This document shows positions 20,732 through 28,744 of a stretch of 64,000 nucleotides of DNA, one piece after another. Origin of the DNA: SPDF01 sp963812085 (GTDB taxonomy: Bacteria > Gemmatimonadota > Gemmatimonadetes > Gemmatimonadales > GWC2-71-9); assembly GCA_963812085.1 (NCBI GenBank), contig CAWETL010000005.1, forward strand, positions 272,068-336,067, read 5' to 3'. Within the stretch, counting starts at the first letter, position 1. Every line of letters starts with the position of its first letter. Below the pieces are notes generated by a model that was not told the origin of the DNA, made no database searches, and was given only the letters and a program-made list of their open reading frames with translations. A program made the translations under genes and the position numbers.

Positions 20732-21627
20732 GTCCTGTCCTGATCGGCGCCGACGTCGGCGGGTCGAAGACGGCCGTGGCGGTGAGCGACGGCACCACGA
20801 TCCGCGGCCGGGCGCTCGGCCCCGGCGCCGCCGTCCGCCCCGGCCGCGCGATCGCCTCCGCGGCGACGATCGCCGAGACGGTCCGCAAGGCGCTGTCGGC
20901 GTCCGGGCTGGGACGCGGCAGCGTGCTGGTGGTGGGCGCGGCGGGGGCGGGGCGCGAGTCGGAGCGCCGGGAACTGGAGCAGGCGCTCCGCGTGGAGACG
21001 CTGGCCGACCGGATCCACGTCACGACGGACATCGAGGTGGCGCTCACCGCCGCCTTCGGGGATGGGCCCGGGATCGTCGTGGTGGCTGGCACGGGCAGCG
21101 TGGTGATGGGCCGGGATCCCGAAGGGCGCATGCTGCGGCAGGGCGGCTACGGCTGGCAGATGGGCGACGAGGGCAGCGGCTACGCCATCGGGCGCGCCGC
21201 CCTCGGCGCGGCGAGCCGCGCGCGGGACGGGCGGAGCCCGGAGACCGCGCTCACCCCCGTGCTGCTGGAGGCCACGCGGAGCCTCGACTTCGACGCCCTG
21301 GTGCGCTGGGCCGCGTCGGCGGGACCCGCGGAGGTCGCGACGCTCGCGCCGCACGTCCTGCACACCGCGGAGCGGGGCGACGCCGTGGCGCAGGGGATTG
21401 CCGACTACGCCGCGCGCGAGCTGAGCACACTGGTCCTGGGGCTGGCGAGGGAATTTCCGACCGGCGAGCGGGTGGGCGTGGCGCTGATGGGGGGCATGCT
21501 GGCCGAGGAGCGCTCGCTCCGGAGCGCCGTCCTCGCGAAGCTCGAGACCGAGCCGTCGCTCCGGCCGCTGGCGACGATGGTGGACGCCACCGAGGGCGCG
21601 CTGGCCCTGGCAGCGCGACTGGCCTAG
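20728..21627 (+). CDS. BadF/BadG/BcrA-type sugar kinase (N-acetylglucosamine kinase-like)
   Basis: 299 residues of the ASKHA fold: phosphate-1 loop GADVGGSKTAVAV at the N-terminus, catalytic/second phosphate region VVAGTGSVVMGRD, GDEGSGYAIGR, and an adenosine loop ALMGGML. This subgroup includes eukaryotic-type GlcNAc kinase and the MurNAc/GlcNAc kinase MurK. Translational coupling to the symporter (ATGA) makes it the cytoplasmic trap for the imported sugar. The stop codon overlaps that of the convergent permease in a CTAG. Confidence 0.85.
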   Translation: MSPVLIGADVGGSKTAVAVSDGTTIRGRALGPGAAVRPGRAIASAATIAETVRKALSASGLGRGSVLVVGAAGAGRESERRELEQALRVETLADRIHVTTDIEVALTAAFGDGPGIVVVAGTGSVVMGRDPEGRMLRQGGYGWQMGDEGSGYAIGRAALGAASRARDGRSPETALTPVLLEATRSLDFDALVRWAASAGPAEVATLAPHVLHTAERGDAVAQGIADYAARELSTLVLGLAREFPTGERVGVALMGGMLAEERSLRSAVLAKLETEPSLRPLATMVDATEGALALAARLA

Positions 21628-23192
21628 CTGTCCCGCGGCCTCGCCGCCGCCTCCGCCGCCGCATCCTTGATGCGGAGCCTGCTGTGCCGCACGCCGTACA
21701 GGAAGTAGATCACGAATCCCACCAGCAGCCAGACGCCGAACCGCTCCCACGTGATGCGGGGCAGCTTGTACATCAGGTACACGCACGCCACGATGGAAAT
21801 GACCGGCGTCCAGGGCACGAAGGGGACGCGGAAGGGCCGGACCCGCTCCGGCTCCTTGTAGCGCAGCACGATGACGCCCACCGAGACCAGCACGAACGCG
21901 AACAGCGTCCCGATGTTGGTCAGGTCCACCACCTCGGCGATATTGGCGAACGCGGCGAAGACTCCGACGAAGATGCCGGTCAGGATGGTGCTGATCCAGG
22001 GCGTCTTGAACCGCGGGTGCACCTTGGCCAGGAACGGCGGGAGGAGCCCGTCGCGGGACATCGACATGAAGATGCGGGGCTGCCCGAGCTGGAAGACCAG
22101 CAGGACGCTGAACATCGCGATGACGGCGCCCAGCGAGATGATGAACCGGGACGCCGCGATCAGCCGGGGCGGGCCGTCCGCAAAGGCCAGCGCGGTGATC
22201 ATCGGTTCCGCGGTGCCGAGGGACTGCCACGGCGCGATGCCCGTCATCACGGCCGACAGCGCGATGTAGAGCACCGTGCAGATGATGAGGCTCATGATGA
22301 TGCCGAACGGCATGTCCCGGCCCGGATCCCTGGCCTCTTCCGCCGCGGTGGACACGGCGTCGAACCCGATGTAGCTGAAGAAGATGATGGCCGCGCCGGC
22401 GCCGATGCCGGCGACGCCGTTGGGCGCGAACCCGCCGGTGGCGGGGTTGGTCCAGTTGTCCGGCTTGAGGAGCGTCAGCCCGACGGCGATGAAGAACAGG
22501 ATGATCGCGATCTTGAGCAGGACCATCGCGTTGTTCGAGTTGGCCGAGGCGCGGATGCCGATCACCAGGACGATGGTGACGAGCATGACGGAGATGAAGG
22601 CCGGCACGTTGGCGATGATGGGGACGCCGAAGAGGTGCGGCGCCCCCGCGACCGCAGTGGCCATGTACGCGTTATAGGGATCGGTGGCGCCCGCTGCCAC
22701 GGCCCCGACGGCGGTGTAGGCGGTGCGGTAGTCGGTGGCGAGCCAGGCGGGGAGCGTCAGGCCGAAGTGGCTGAGGAGCTCGCGGAAGTAGCCCGACCAC
22801 CCGATCGCGACGCCGATGTTGCCCACGGCGTACTCGATGATCAGGTCCCACCCGATGATCCACGCGACGAATTCACCGAGCGAGGCGTAGGCGTAGGTGT
22901 ACGCCGAACCGGCGATGGGGACCATCGCCGCGAATTCGGCGTAGCAGAGCGCCGCAAACCCGCAGGCGATGGCCGTGAGGATGAAGGAGAGGATGATGGC
23001 CGGGCCGGCCCCGGGCCGGGCGGCGTCGCCGACGATGGCGGTGCCCGTCGTGGCGAAGATGCCGGCTCCGATGGTGGCGCCGACGCCGAGGGCCGTGAGG
23101 TGCCACTTGCCGAGGGTGCGGCGCAGTCCGCCCCGGGAGGCGAGATCGTCTTCGCAATCCTGGACCGACTTGAGTCGGAAGAGCTGGCTCAT
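21624..23192 (-). CDS. APC-superfamily amino acid permease (cationic type)
   Basis: 522 residues, about 12-14 helices. The APC signature GVGATIGAGIFATTGTA in helix 1, SYIGFDAVSTAAEEARDPGRDMPFGI in the middle and FRVPFVPWTPVISI near the end match the CAT/YfnA group of amino acid transporters. Substrate not determined. Downstream TonB-type gene is 6 bp away on the same strand upstream of this gene, so the two may be cotranscribed. Confidence 0.88.
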   Translation of the reverse strand: MSQLFRLKSVQDCEDDLASRGGLRRTLGKWHLTALGVGATIGAGIFATTGTAIVGDAARPGAGPAIILSFILTAIACGFAALCYAEFAAMVPIAGSAYTYAYASLGEFVAWIIGWDLIIEYAVGNIGVAIGWSGYFRELLSHFGLTLPAWLATDYRTAYTAVGAVAAGATDPYNAYMATAVAGAPHLFGVPIIANVPAFISVMLVTIVLVIGIRASANSNNAMVLLKIAIILFFIAVGLTLLKPDNWTNPATGGFAPNGVAGIGAGAAIIFFSYIGFDAVSTAAEEARDPGRDMPFGIIMSLIICTVLYIALSAVMTGIAPWQSLGTAEPMITALAFADGPPRLIAASRFIISLGAVIAMFSVLLVFQLGQPRIFMSMSRDGLLPPFLAKVHPRFKTPWISTILTGIFVGVFAAFANIAEVVDLTNIGTLFAFVLVSVGVIVLRYKEPERVRPFRVPFVPWTPVISIVACVYLMYKLPRITWERFGVWLLVGFVIYFLYGVRHSRLRIKDAAAEAAARPRDS

Positions 23193-23198
23193 CGCGTC

Positions 23199-23996
23199 CT
23201 ATTTCGAAGGCAGGGTGAAGTTCATGACGCTCACGCCGGGCACCGGGAGGCCCTCGGCGTTGCGCGCGGGTCGGAACCGGAACGACTCGAATCGCTCGCG
23301 GACGTTCCGCGCGTAGTCCTTGTCCTGGATGTCGGGATCGGTCTCGACCCGCGAGACGCGGCCATCGGCCAATACGTAAAACGTGACGCGGAGTGTCCGG
23401 CCTTTCAACTCCTTCGGGGCCTTGTCCATGACGAAGGTGCCATAGGTCCACTGCGGCTCGCGGCCGGTGCCGCCGGCGCCGCCGCCCCCGCTCCCGGGGC
23501 CGGTGCCGGCGCCCGTGCCCGACCCCACGCCTCCACCGCTCCCGCCGCCGCTGCCACCGCCGCTGCCGGGACCGGTCCCGGGCGCATTGCCCTGCTGCGC
23601 CGCGCTCGCCGCCGGCTGGCTGTCCTTCGGCGCCGCGACCACGACGGGCGTGGGTTCAGTCACGACGGGCGGCGTGATCGGCGGGACGACAGTGGGCGGT
23701 GGGACGGCGGGCTGCTTGGCCACCTCCGCCGCGGGAGCGGGCGGCAACGGTGGGAGCGAAATATATCGGGACCCCCGACCCCCGCCACCCCCGCCACCGC
23801 CCCCCGGAAGGAGGCCGGGCGCCCCGGTCGCCTCATATTTCAGGAAATGATCCACCGCGCCCCGGACGATCAGGACGAACAGGGCCAGGTGGAAGGCCAG
23901 GGAGACCGCCACGCCAATCATCCGCCGCGGGTCGCGCGGCGGGTTGATGAGCGGGTGCGGCAGGCGATCTGATCGAGACACGGCTCCCTGATGCAT
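23199..23996 (-). CDS. TonB C-terminal-domain protein with Gly/Pro-rich linker
   Basis: 265 residues: short cytoplasmic N-terminus, one transmembrane helix (MIGVAVSLAFHLALFVLIV, about 26-44), then polyglycine, proline-rich and Gly-Ser-rich periplasmic stretches. A TonB-like C-terminal domain follows (LRVTFYVLADGRVSRVETDPDIQDKDYARNVRERFESFRFRPA). It would transmit proton-motive energy or act as a TolA-like partner. Separated from exbD by a 139-bp gap containing a long GC-rich inverted repeat at 24000-24040. Confidence 0.8.
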   Translation of the reverse strand: MHQGAVSRSDRLPHPLINPPRDPRRMIGVAVSLAFHLALFVLIVRGAVDHFLKYEATGAPGLLPGGGGGGGGGRGSRYISLPPLPPAPAAEVAKQPAVPPPTVVPPITPPVVTEPTPVVVAAPKDSQPAASAAQQGNAPGTGPGSGGGSGGGSGGGVGSGTGAGTGPGSGGGGAGGTGREPQWTYGTFVMDKAPKELKGRTLRVTFYVLADGRVSRVETDPDIQDKDYARNVRERFESFRFRPARNAEGLPVPGVSVMNFTLPSK

Positions 23997-24135
23997 CTGC
24001 GGGCGCCGGCGCCACCGCGCAAGGCGGGGGCCGGCGCCCGTCAGAATGGGCTCGAGACGATTCGGGCGAGTGCCCGGGAATGCTTCCGGCCCACCGGAGA
24101 CGTCCGGGGACCGGGGTGACGCACGGCGACCCCGC

Positions 24136-24546
24136 CTAGTTGGCTTCCGCCGGGGTGAAGCCGATGACCTGCACGCCCGCGCCGCGGGCGATGTCCATCG
24201 CCGCGATGACGTCCTGGTAGATCCGGTTCGGACCCGCCTTGACGAACATCAGCTTGGCCGGCCGCGCGTCGTAGATGGCGTGGAGCTGCGCGTCCAGCTG
24301 GTCGAACGGGAACGGCTGCGAATTGATGGCGTATGTGCCGTCGTCCTTGAGCTCGAGGACGATCTGCGCCGACGGCGGCGCCTTGGTGGGCTGCTCGGGC
24401 GGCGGCACCTGGACGTCCATCGTCATCCGCGACAGCGGCTGCGCGATCATGAAGATGATCAGCAGCACGAGGAGCACGTCGATCATCGGCGTGACGTTGA
24501 TGTCCGAGGAGACCTCGCCCGGAGCCCCGCCGGTTCCCATGGCCAT
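24136..24546 (-). CDS. exbD: ExbD/TolR-family biopolymer transport protein (first)
   Basis: 136 residues with the ExbD pattern: cytoplasmic N-terminus, single helix with the essential Asp (INVTPMIDVLLVLLIIFMI) and a periplasmic domain ending GVQVIGFTPAEAN. It forms the proton channel with ExbB. Start 3 bp after the stop of the second exbD gene. Confidence 0.92.
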   Translation of the reverse strand: MAMGTGGAPGEVSSDINVTPMIDVLLVLLIIFMIAQPLSRMTMDVQVPPPEQPTKAPPSAQIVLELKDDGTYAINSQPFPFDQLDAQLHAIYDARPAKLMFVKAGPNRIYQDVIAAMDIARGAGVQVIGFTPAEAN

Positions 24547-24549
24547 GGG

Positions 24550-24996
24550 CTACTCCCCTTCCTTCTTGAGCAGCGGACCGCGCTCGGGTTCGGTGACGGC
24601 GGCCATCACGCGCACGCCGGCGCGCCGGGCCATTTCCACCGCGGCCTGCACCTGGCCGAACTTCAGCTGGTTGTCCGCCTTGAAGTAGAGGATCTTGTCC
24701 TCGGTCCGGGCGGCGAACGCGCTGCGCAGGTAGTCCTCGACCGTCGACTGGTCCACCGGCTTGGTGTTGATGAAGTACTTCCCGTTCTTGTCGATCCCGA
24801 GGATGATGTCGGTGTCCTGCTCGGGGCTCTTGTCCAGGTTCTTGCCGCTGGGCAGCGTGGCCTGGAACCCCGCCGCGATCAGCGGCGTGACGATCATGAA
24901 GATGATGAGGAGCACCAACATCACGTCGATCATCGGCGTGACGTTGATGTCCGCGTTCACCTTGGCCTTGCCGCGACTACCCGTGGAGATGGCCAC
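24550..24996 (-). CDS. exbD: ExbD/TolR-family biopolymer transport protein (second)
   Basis: 148 residues. N-terminal basic SRGKAKVNADINVTPMIDVMLVLLIIFM carries the channel Asp; the periplasmic domain is longer than in the other copy (DTDIILGIDKNGKYFINTKPV). GTG start at 24994-24996 overlaps the end of the exbB gene by 20 bp. Having two different ExbD paralogues in tandem implies a heteromeric channel or two receptor systems. Confidence 0.92.
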   Translation of the reverse strand: MAISTGSRGKAKVNADINVTPMIDVMLVLLIIFMIVTPLIAAGFQATLPSGKNLDKSPEQDTDIILGIDKNGKYFINTKPVDQSTVEDYLRSAFAARTEDKILYFKADNQLKFGQVQAAVEMARRAGVRVMAAVTEPERGPLLKKEGE

Positions 24997-25723
24997 TGCC
25001 GGTCACCGCTTTCTGGGCCTGGAATTCCTTGGTGAAGATCGACCGGCCCTGCGACGCGCCCACGTTCTTGATGAGCTGGTCGATCAGTTCCTTCGAGGCG
25101 TAGGTCATTTCCACCGAGAGGTTGTCGATCTTGGTGGTGAAGTAGTTGTAGAACCACACCGCCGGGATGGCCACGAGGAGGCCGAAGGCGGTCGTGATGA
25201 GCGCTTCGGCGATACCGGCCGAGATGCCGGCCAGGCCGCCCGAGGCACCGCTCGACATGCCGGTGAAGGCGTTCACGATGCCCATCGTGGTGCCGAGAAG
25301 GCCGACGAACGGCGCCGTGGCGCCGACGGTGCCCAGCACGCCCAGGCCGCGGCGGAACTCCGCGAGCAGGATGAGCATCTGGCGCTCGATGGCGCGCTCG
25401 GAGGAGTTGATGTCGGCCGCGGTGATGGTGGCGCGGTCGCTGATGAGCGGCTTCATCTCGCCGAGGGCGCCGCCGAGGACGCGGGCGATATGGCTGGTCT
25501 TGTTCTTCTCGGCCAGCTGGATGGCCAGCTCGAGGTTGTCCTCCATGATGGCCTTGGAGAGCTGCGGCGCGAACTTGGCCGTCGCCTTCGTGCTGCGCTT
25601 GATCTGGATCAGCTTGGTCACGGCGATCGTCAGCGAATAGATCGACATGATCGCCAGGACGATGATGACGCCCCGGGCGAAGGGTCCGGACTGGTCCCAC
25701 AGTGCAAGCATTGAAACGTTCAT
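24977..25723 (-). CDS. exbB: ExbB/TolQ/MotA-type proton channel subunit
   Basis: 248 residues with three transmembrane helices: one near residues 15-35 and the conserved pair around GTVGATAPFVGLLGTTMGIVNAF and AEALITTAFGLLVAIPAVWFYN. Energises TonB through the proton gradient. Start ATG 25721-25723 preceded by CCAGGAGG, a near-perfect Shine-Dalgarno; the frame upstream is arginine-rich and rejected. Confidence 0.92.
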   Translation of the reverse strand: MNVSMLALWDQSGPFARGVIIVLAIMSIYSLTIAVTKLIQIKRSTKATAKFAPQLSKAIMEDNLELAIQLAEKNKTSHIARVLGGALGEMKPLISDRATITAADINSSERAIERQMLILLAEFRRGLGVLGTVGATAPFVGLLGTTMGIVNAFTGMSSGASGGLAGISAGIAEALITTAFGLLVAIPAVWFYNYFTTKIDNLSVEMTYASKELIDQLIKNVGASQGRSIFTKEFQAQKAVTGSGHLHG

Positions 25724-25790
25724 CGGTCGAGCCTCCTGGAGTCCTGCTGCGGGCTGCCGGCGGCGCCGGCGGCGGTAATGTGTCGAATGG

Positions 25791-26483
25791 CTACGGGTTG
25801 AAGCTGACGGCCTGCTGGACCTGCACACGCACCGCCTGGCCACGGACCTTGCCCGGGCGGAACACGCTCTTCATGACCATTTCCTTGGCCGGCTCGTTGA
25901 AGGCGGCGTTGGTCGTGCTGATGACCTTGAAGCTCGGCGGCTCGGCGTGGCCGGTGGTGTCGATGACGAACTGCGCGACGACCTTGCCGCCTACCCCGGC
26001 GCGCTCCAGCACCGGCGGATAGCGGCGCGGGCCCGCGGAAATCAGCGTCGGCGGGTCGTCCACCTGCGCTTCGAGGAAGGTCTCGCCGGACACCGGCACC
26101 GGGCCGGTCCCGCCGGTGACGCCCACCGACACGCCACCCTCCTGGCCGGTGCCCGTAAAGTCCTTCGGGTCGAACCGGTCGTTGAGGTTGACCGGCGGAA
26201 TTTCCGTCGGGATGTCCTGCACCGCCACGACCGTCTGGAACCCCTTGGGCGGCGGGTTGGCGCTCACGACGGCATCGGGCGGCGGCGTCTCGGGCGGCGC
26301 GGCCTTCGGCGGCTCCAGGAACACCAGGGTGGTGTCCTGCAGGTGCTCCTTCAGCGCTTCCGCGGCGCCCTGGGTGGCCACGACGGCACCCGTGATGAGC
26401 AGGCCGTGCGCGATCAGCGAGACCACGAATTGCCCGAGGGTGCGCTGCTTCTTCGGCTTGGATTCGACCAGGACCTCAAACAC
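25791..26483 (-). CDS. tonB: TonB energy-transducing protein
   Basis: 230 residues. Basic start (SKPKKQRTLGQF), one helix (VVSLIAHGLLITGAVVA), proline-rich spacer (PPKAAPPETPPPDAV) and a TonB C-terminal domain (RRYPPVLERAGVGGKVVAQFVIDTTGHAEPPSFKVISTTNAAF). Start is the GTG at 26481-26483 with GGAGG 8 bp upstream. First gene of the tonB-exbB-exbD-exbD set; the promoter should lie in the AT-richer segment 26510-26580. Confidence 0.88.
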   Translation of the reverse strand: MFEVLVESKPKKQRTLGQFVVSLIAHGLLITGAVVATQGAAEALKEHLQDTTLVFLEPPKAAPPETPPPDAVVSANPPPKGFQTVVAVQDIPTEIPPVNLNDRFDPKDFTGTGQEGGVSVGVTGGTGPVPVSGETFLEAQVDDPPTLISAGPRRYPPVLERAGVGGKVVAQFVIDTTGHAEPPSFKVISTTNAAFNEPAKEMVMKSVFRPGKVRGQAVRVQVQQAVSFNP

Positions 26484-26621
26484 GCTGCTACCTCCGCGGT
26501 GAGTCAGGTACGGAAACCAAGCTATACCGCCTGGCTTTCCTCCGCGTGGCCCCAAAATGACAATTCGATAACAACCGAGTGAGGTTTCCCGGCCCGGGGC
26601 GGACGCGCGAAGGGGACGAAT

Positions 26622-28079
26622 CTACCCCGTGGGTCCTGCTCCGCCAGCCCCGGCCCGAGGCAGCGAAACCATGAAGACGGAGCCCCGCCCGGGCCGGCTC
26701 TGCACCGTGATCGTTCCGCCGTGCGCCTCGGCGATCCACTTGGTGATGGCGAGCCCCAGGCCGACCCCCGGACGGTCCCCGGTCCGGGAGCGGGCCGGGT
26801 CGGCCCGCCAGAACCGGTCGAAGATGTGCGGCAAGTCCACCGACGCGATGCCAATCCCGGTATCGCGCACCGTGATTCGCACTTCGTCGCCTGTCTCCTC
26901 GAGCGCGATCCCCACCGACCCGCCCGCCGGTGTGTACTTCACGGCGTTGGTCACCAGGTTGAGCAGGAGCTGGTGCATGCGGTGCGGGTCCACCGGCAGC
27001 TCGACGGGGTGCGGCGGGACCTTCACGTCCACCCGCAGCCCGTGCTGCTCGCCCAGCATCTCGGCCGTCTCCGCCACGTCCATCATCAGCGCGCCCAGGT
27101 CCCGCACTTCCAGCGACAGCGGCGCCCGGCCCTCGTCCGCCCGTGCCAGCGTGAGCAGGCTGTCCACCAGCTCGTTGAGCTGGTTGAGCTGCTCGAGGGT
27201 CACGTCCAGCGACTCCAGCACCTCCGGCGGCGTGCCGGGGTGCACCAGCGCCCGTTCCACCCCGACGCGGAGCACCATCAGCGGCGTCTTGAGCTCGTGG
27301 CTGGCGTCGGCGGTGAAGCGCCGCAGGTTGGCAAAGCTCGCCTCGAGCCGGGAGAACATCGCGTTCAGCGTCACGGCCAGCCGCGACAGCTCGTCGCCCG
27401 CGGTCGGCACCGCCACGCGCCGGTGCAGGCTCCGGCCGTCGGTGACCTCCTCGACCTCGTCCATCAGCCGCTCGACCGGGCGCATGGCGCGGCCCGCCAG
27501 GAACCAGCCCAGCACCCCGGATGCGAGCAGGATGATCGGGACCACCAGCACCATCGAGCGGAGCAGGTCGTCGGGGCCGAAGGTGACGGCGGAGAGCCGG
27601 GCCGCCACCATGACCGACCCGACCTCGTCCCCGGCGCCGGTGACGGGGAGGATGACATACCGGACCGGCGCCTCGCCCGCCGGGAGGAACGCGGTGCCGG
27701 TCGAGCGCGCCGGCGGCGCGGTCCCGACCAGCGCAGCGAGCCGCTCGATGGCGGCGAAGTTGAGCTGCCGGACGGGGTCGTTGATGTAGAGGGTGTTGCC
27801 CTTCGGGTCGAAGACGAGCAGGAAGTCGCGCACGCCCTCGAAATTGGCGGAGACGCCGAGGTTGAGCTGCCGGTCCGACGGGTTGATCAGCGTGTGGAGG
27901 ACGTTGTAGGACTCGATCAGCCAGCGCCGGGCGAAGTCCGCCTCCAGCTCGAGCCGCTGGTCCAGCTCCCGGACGCTCGACTGGCGGCGCTCCAGGTAGA
28001 GCGCCGTCCCGAACACGATCACCGACGCGGTGAGGGCCACCGTGTACCAGAAGGTCAGCCGGCTGCGGATGGTGCTCAC
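26622..28079 (-). CDS. Membrane sensor histidine kinase
   Basis: 485 residues: two transmembrane helices (about 8-28 and 175-195) enclosing a periplasmic sensor, HAMP (RAMRPVERLMDEVEEV), HisKA with FTADASHELKTPL, and HATPase with N-box NLVTNAVKY, G1 DTGIGIA and G2 GVGLGLAI. It should phosphorylate the OmpR-type regulator encoded just upstream. GTG start overlaps the regulator's TGA (GTGA). Confidence 0.93.
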   Translation of the reverse strand: MSTIRSRLTFWYTVALTASVIVFGTALYLERRQSSVRELDQRLELEADFARRWLIESYNVLHTLINPSDRQLNLGVSANFEGVRDFLLVFDPKGNTLYINDPVRQLNFAAIERLAALVGTAPPARSTGTAFLPAGEAPVRYVILPVTGAGDEVGSVMVAARLSAVTFGPDDLLRSMVLVVPIILLASGVLGWFLAGRAMRPVERLMDEVEEVTDGRSLHRRVAVPTAGDELSRLAVTLNAMFSRLEASFANLRRFTADASHELKTPLMVLRVGVERALVHPGTPPEVLESLDVTLEQLNQLNELVDSLLTLARADEGRAPLSLEVRDLGALMMDVAETAEMLGEQHGLRVDVKVPPHPVELPVDPHRMHQLLLNLVTNAVKYTPAGGSVGIALEETGDEVRITVRDTGIGIASVDLPHIFDRFWRADPARSRTGDRPGVGLGLAITKWIAEAHGGTITVQSRPGRGSVFMVSLPRAGAGGAGPTG

Positions 28080-28744
28080 GCCTTCACCACGTACCCCACG
28101 CCGCGGACCGTGTGGATCAGCTTGATGGCCTGGCCCGAGTCCACCTTCTTGCGGAGCCGGTTGATGACCACGTCGACGATGTTGGTGCCCGGGTCGAAGT
28201 GATAGTCCCACGCGTACTCGGTGATCAGGGTCCGGCTCATGACGCGCCCCGCGTGCCGCATCAGGTAGGCGAGCACGGCGTATTCCTTGGGCGTGAGGTC
28301 GAGCAGCCGGCCGGCGCGGCGGACCTCGCGGGTGCCGGTGTCGAGGCTGAGATCGCCCACCACGAGGGCGGGCGGCGCCACCTGCTTGGGCCGCCGTCCG
28401 ATGGCCTCCACCCGGGCCAGGAGCTCCTCGAACGCGAACGGCTTGGTCACGTAGTCGTCGGCGCCGGCCCGGAGCACCTGGACCTTGAAGTCCACCGCGT
28501 CCTGCGCGGTGAGGATCAGGATCGGCGTGGTGATGCCGCGGTCCCGGAGCGTGCGCACGATCTCGAGCCCGGTCATGCCCGGCAGCCGGAGGTCGAGGAC
28601 GATCAGGTCGTACAACCCGCCCGACGCCAGCCGGAGCGCCTCGAGGCCGTCGTCCACCAGGTCCACGTGGTTCTGGTGCTCCTCGAGGCCGCGGCGGACA
28701 TAGGGGCCGACGGTCGGATCGTCCTCGACGACGAGGATCTTCAT
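28076..28744 (-). CDS. OmpR/PhoB-family response regulator
   Basis: 222 residues. Receiver domain with acidic pocket VVEDD, phosphoacceptor D51 in LIVLDLRLPG and K in DDYVTKPF; C-terminal winged helix with LTPKEYAVLAYLM and NIVDVVINRLRKKVD. It overlaps both neighbouring kinase genes by 4 bp, so three signalling proteins are made from one coupled message. Confidence 0.95.
   Translation of the reverse strand: MKILVVEDDPTVGPYVRRGLEEHQNHVDLVDDGLEALRLASGGLYDLIVLDLRLPGMTGLEIVRTLRDRGITTPILILTAQDAVDFKVQVLRAGADDYVTKPFAFEELLARVEAIGRRPKQVAPPALVVGDLSLDTGTREVRRAGRLLDLTPKEYAVLAYLMRHAGRVMSRTLITEYAWDYHFDPGTNIVDVVINRLRKKVDSGQAIKLIHTVRGVGYVVKA

Noticed and set aside
20712..23972. 1,086-codon plus-strand open frame
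   Set aside because: It spans the kinase, permease and TonB genes on other frames or the opposite strand; no recognisable protein features.
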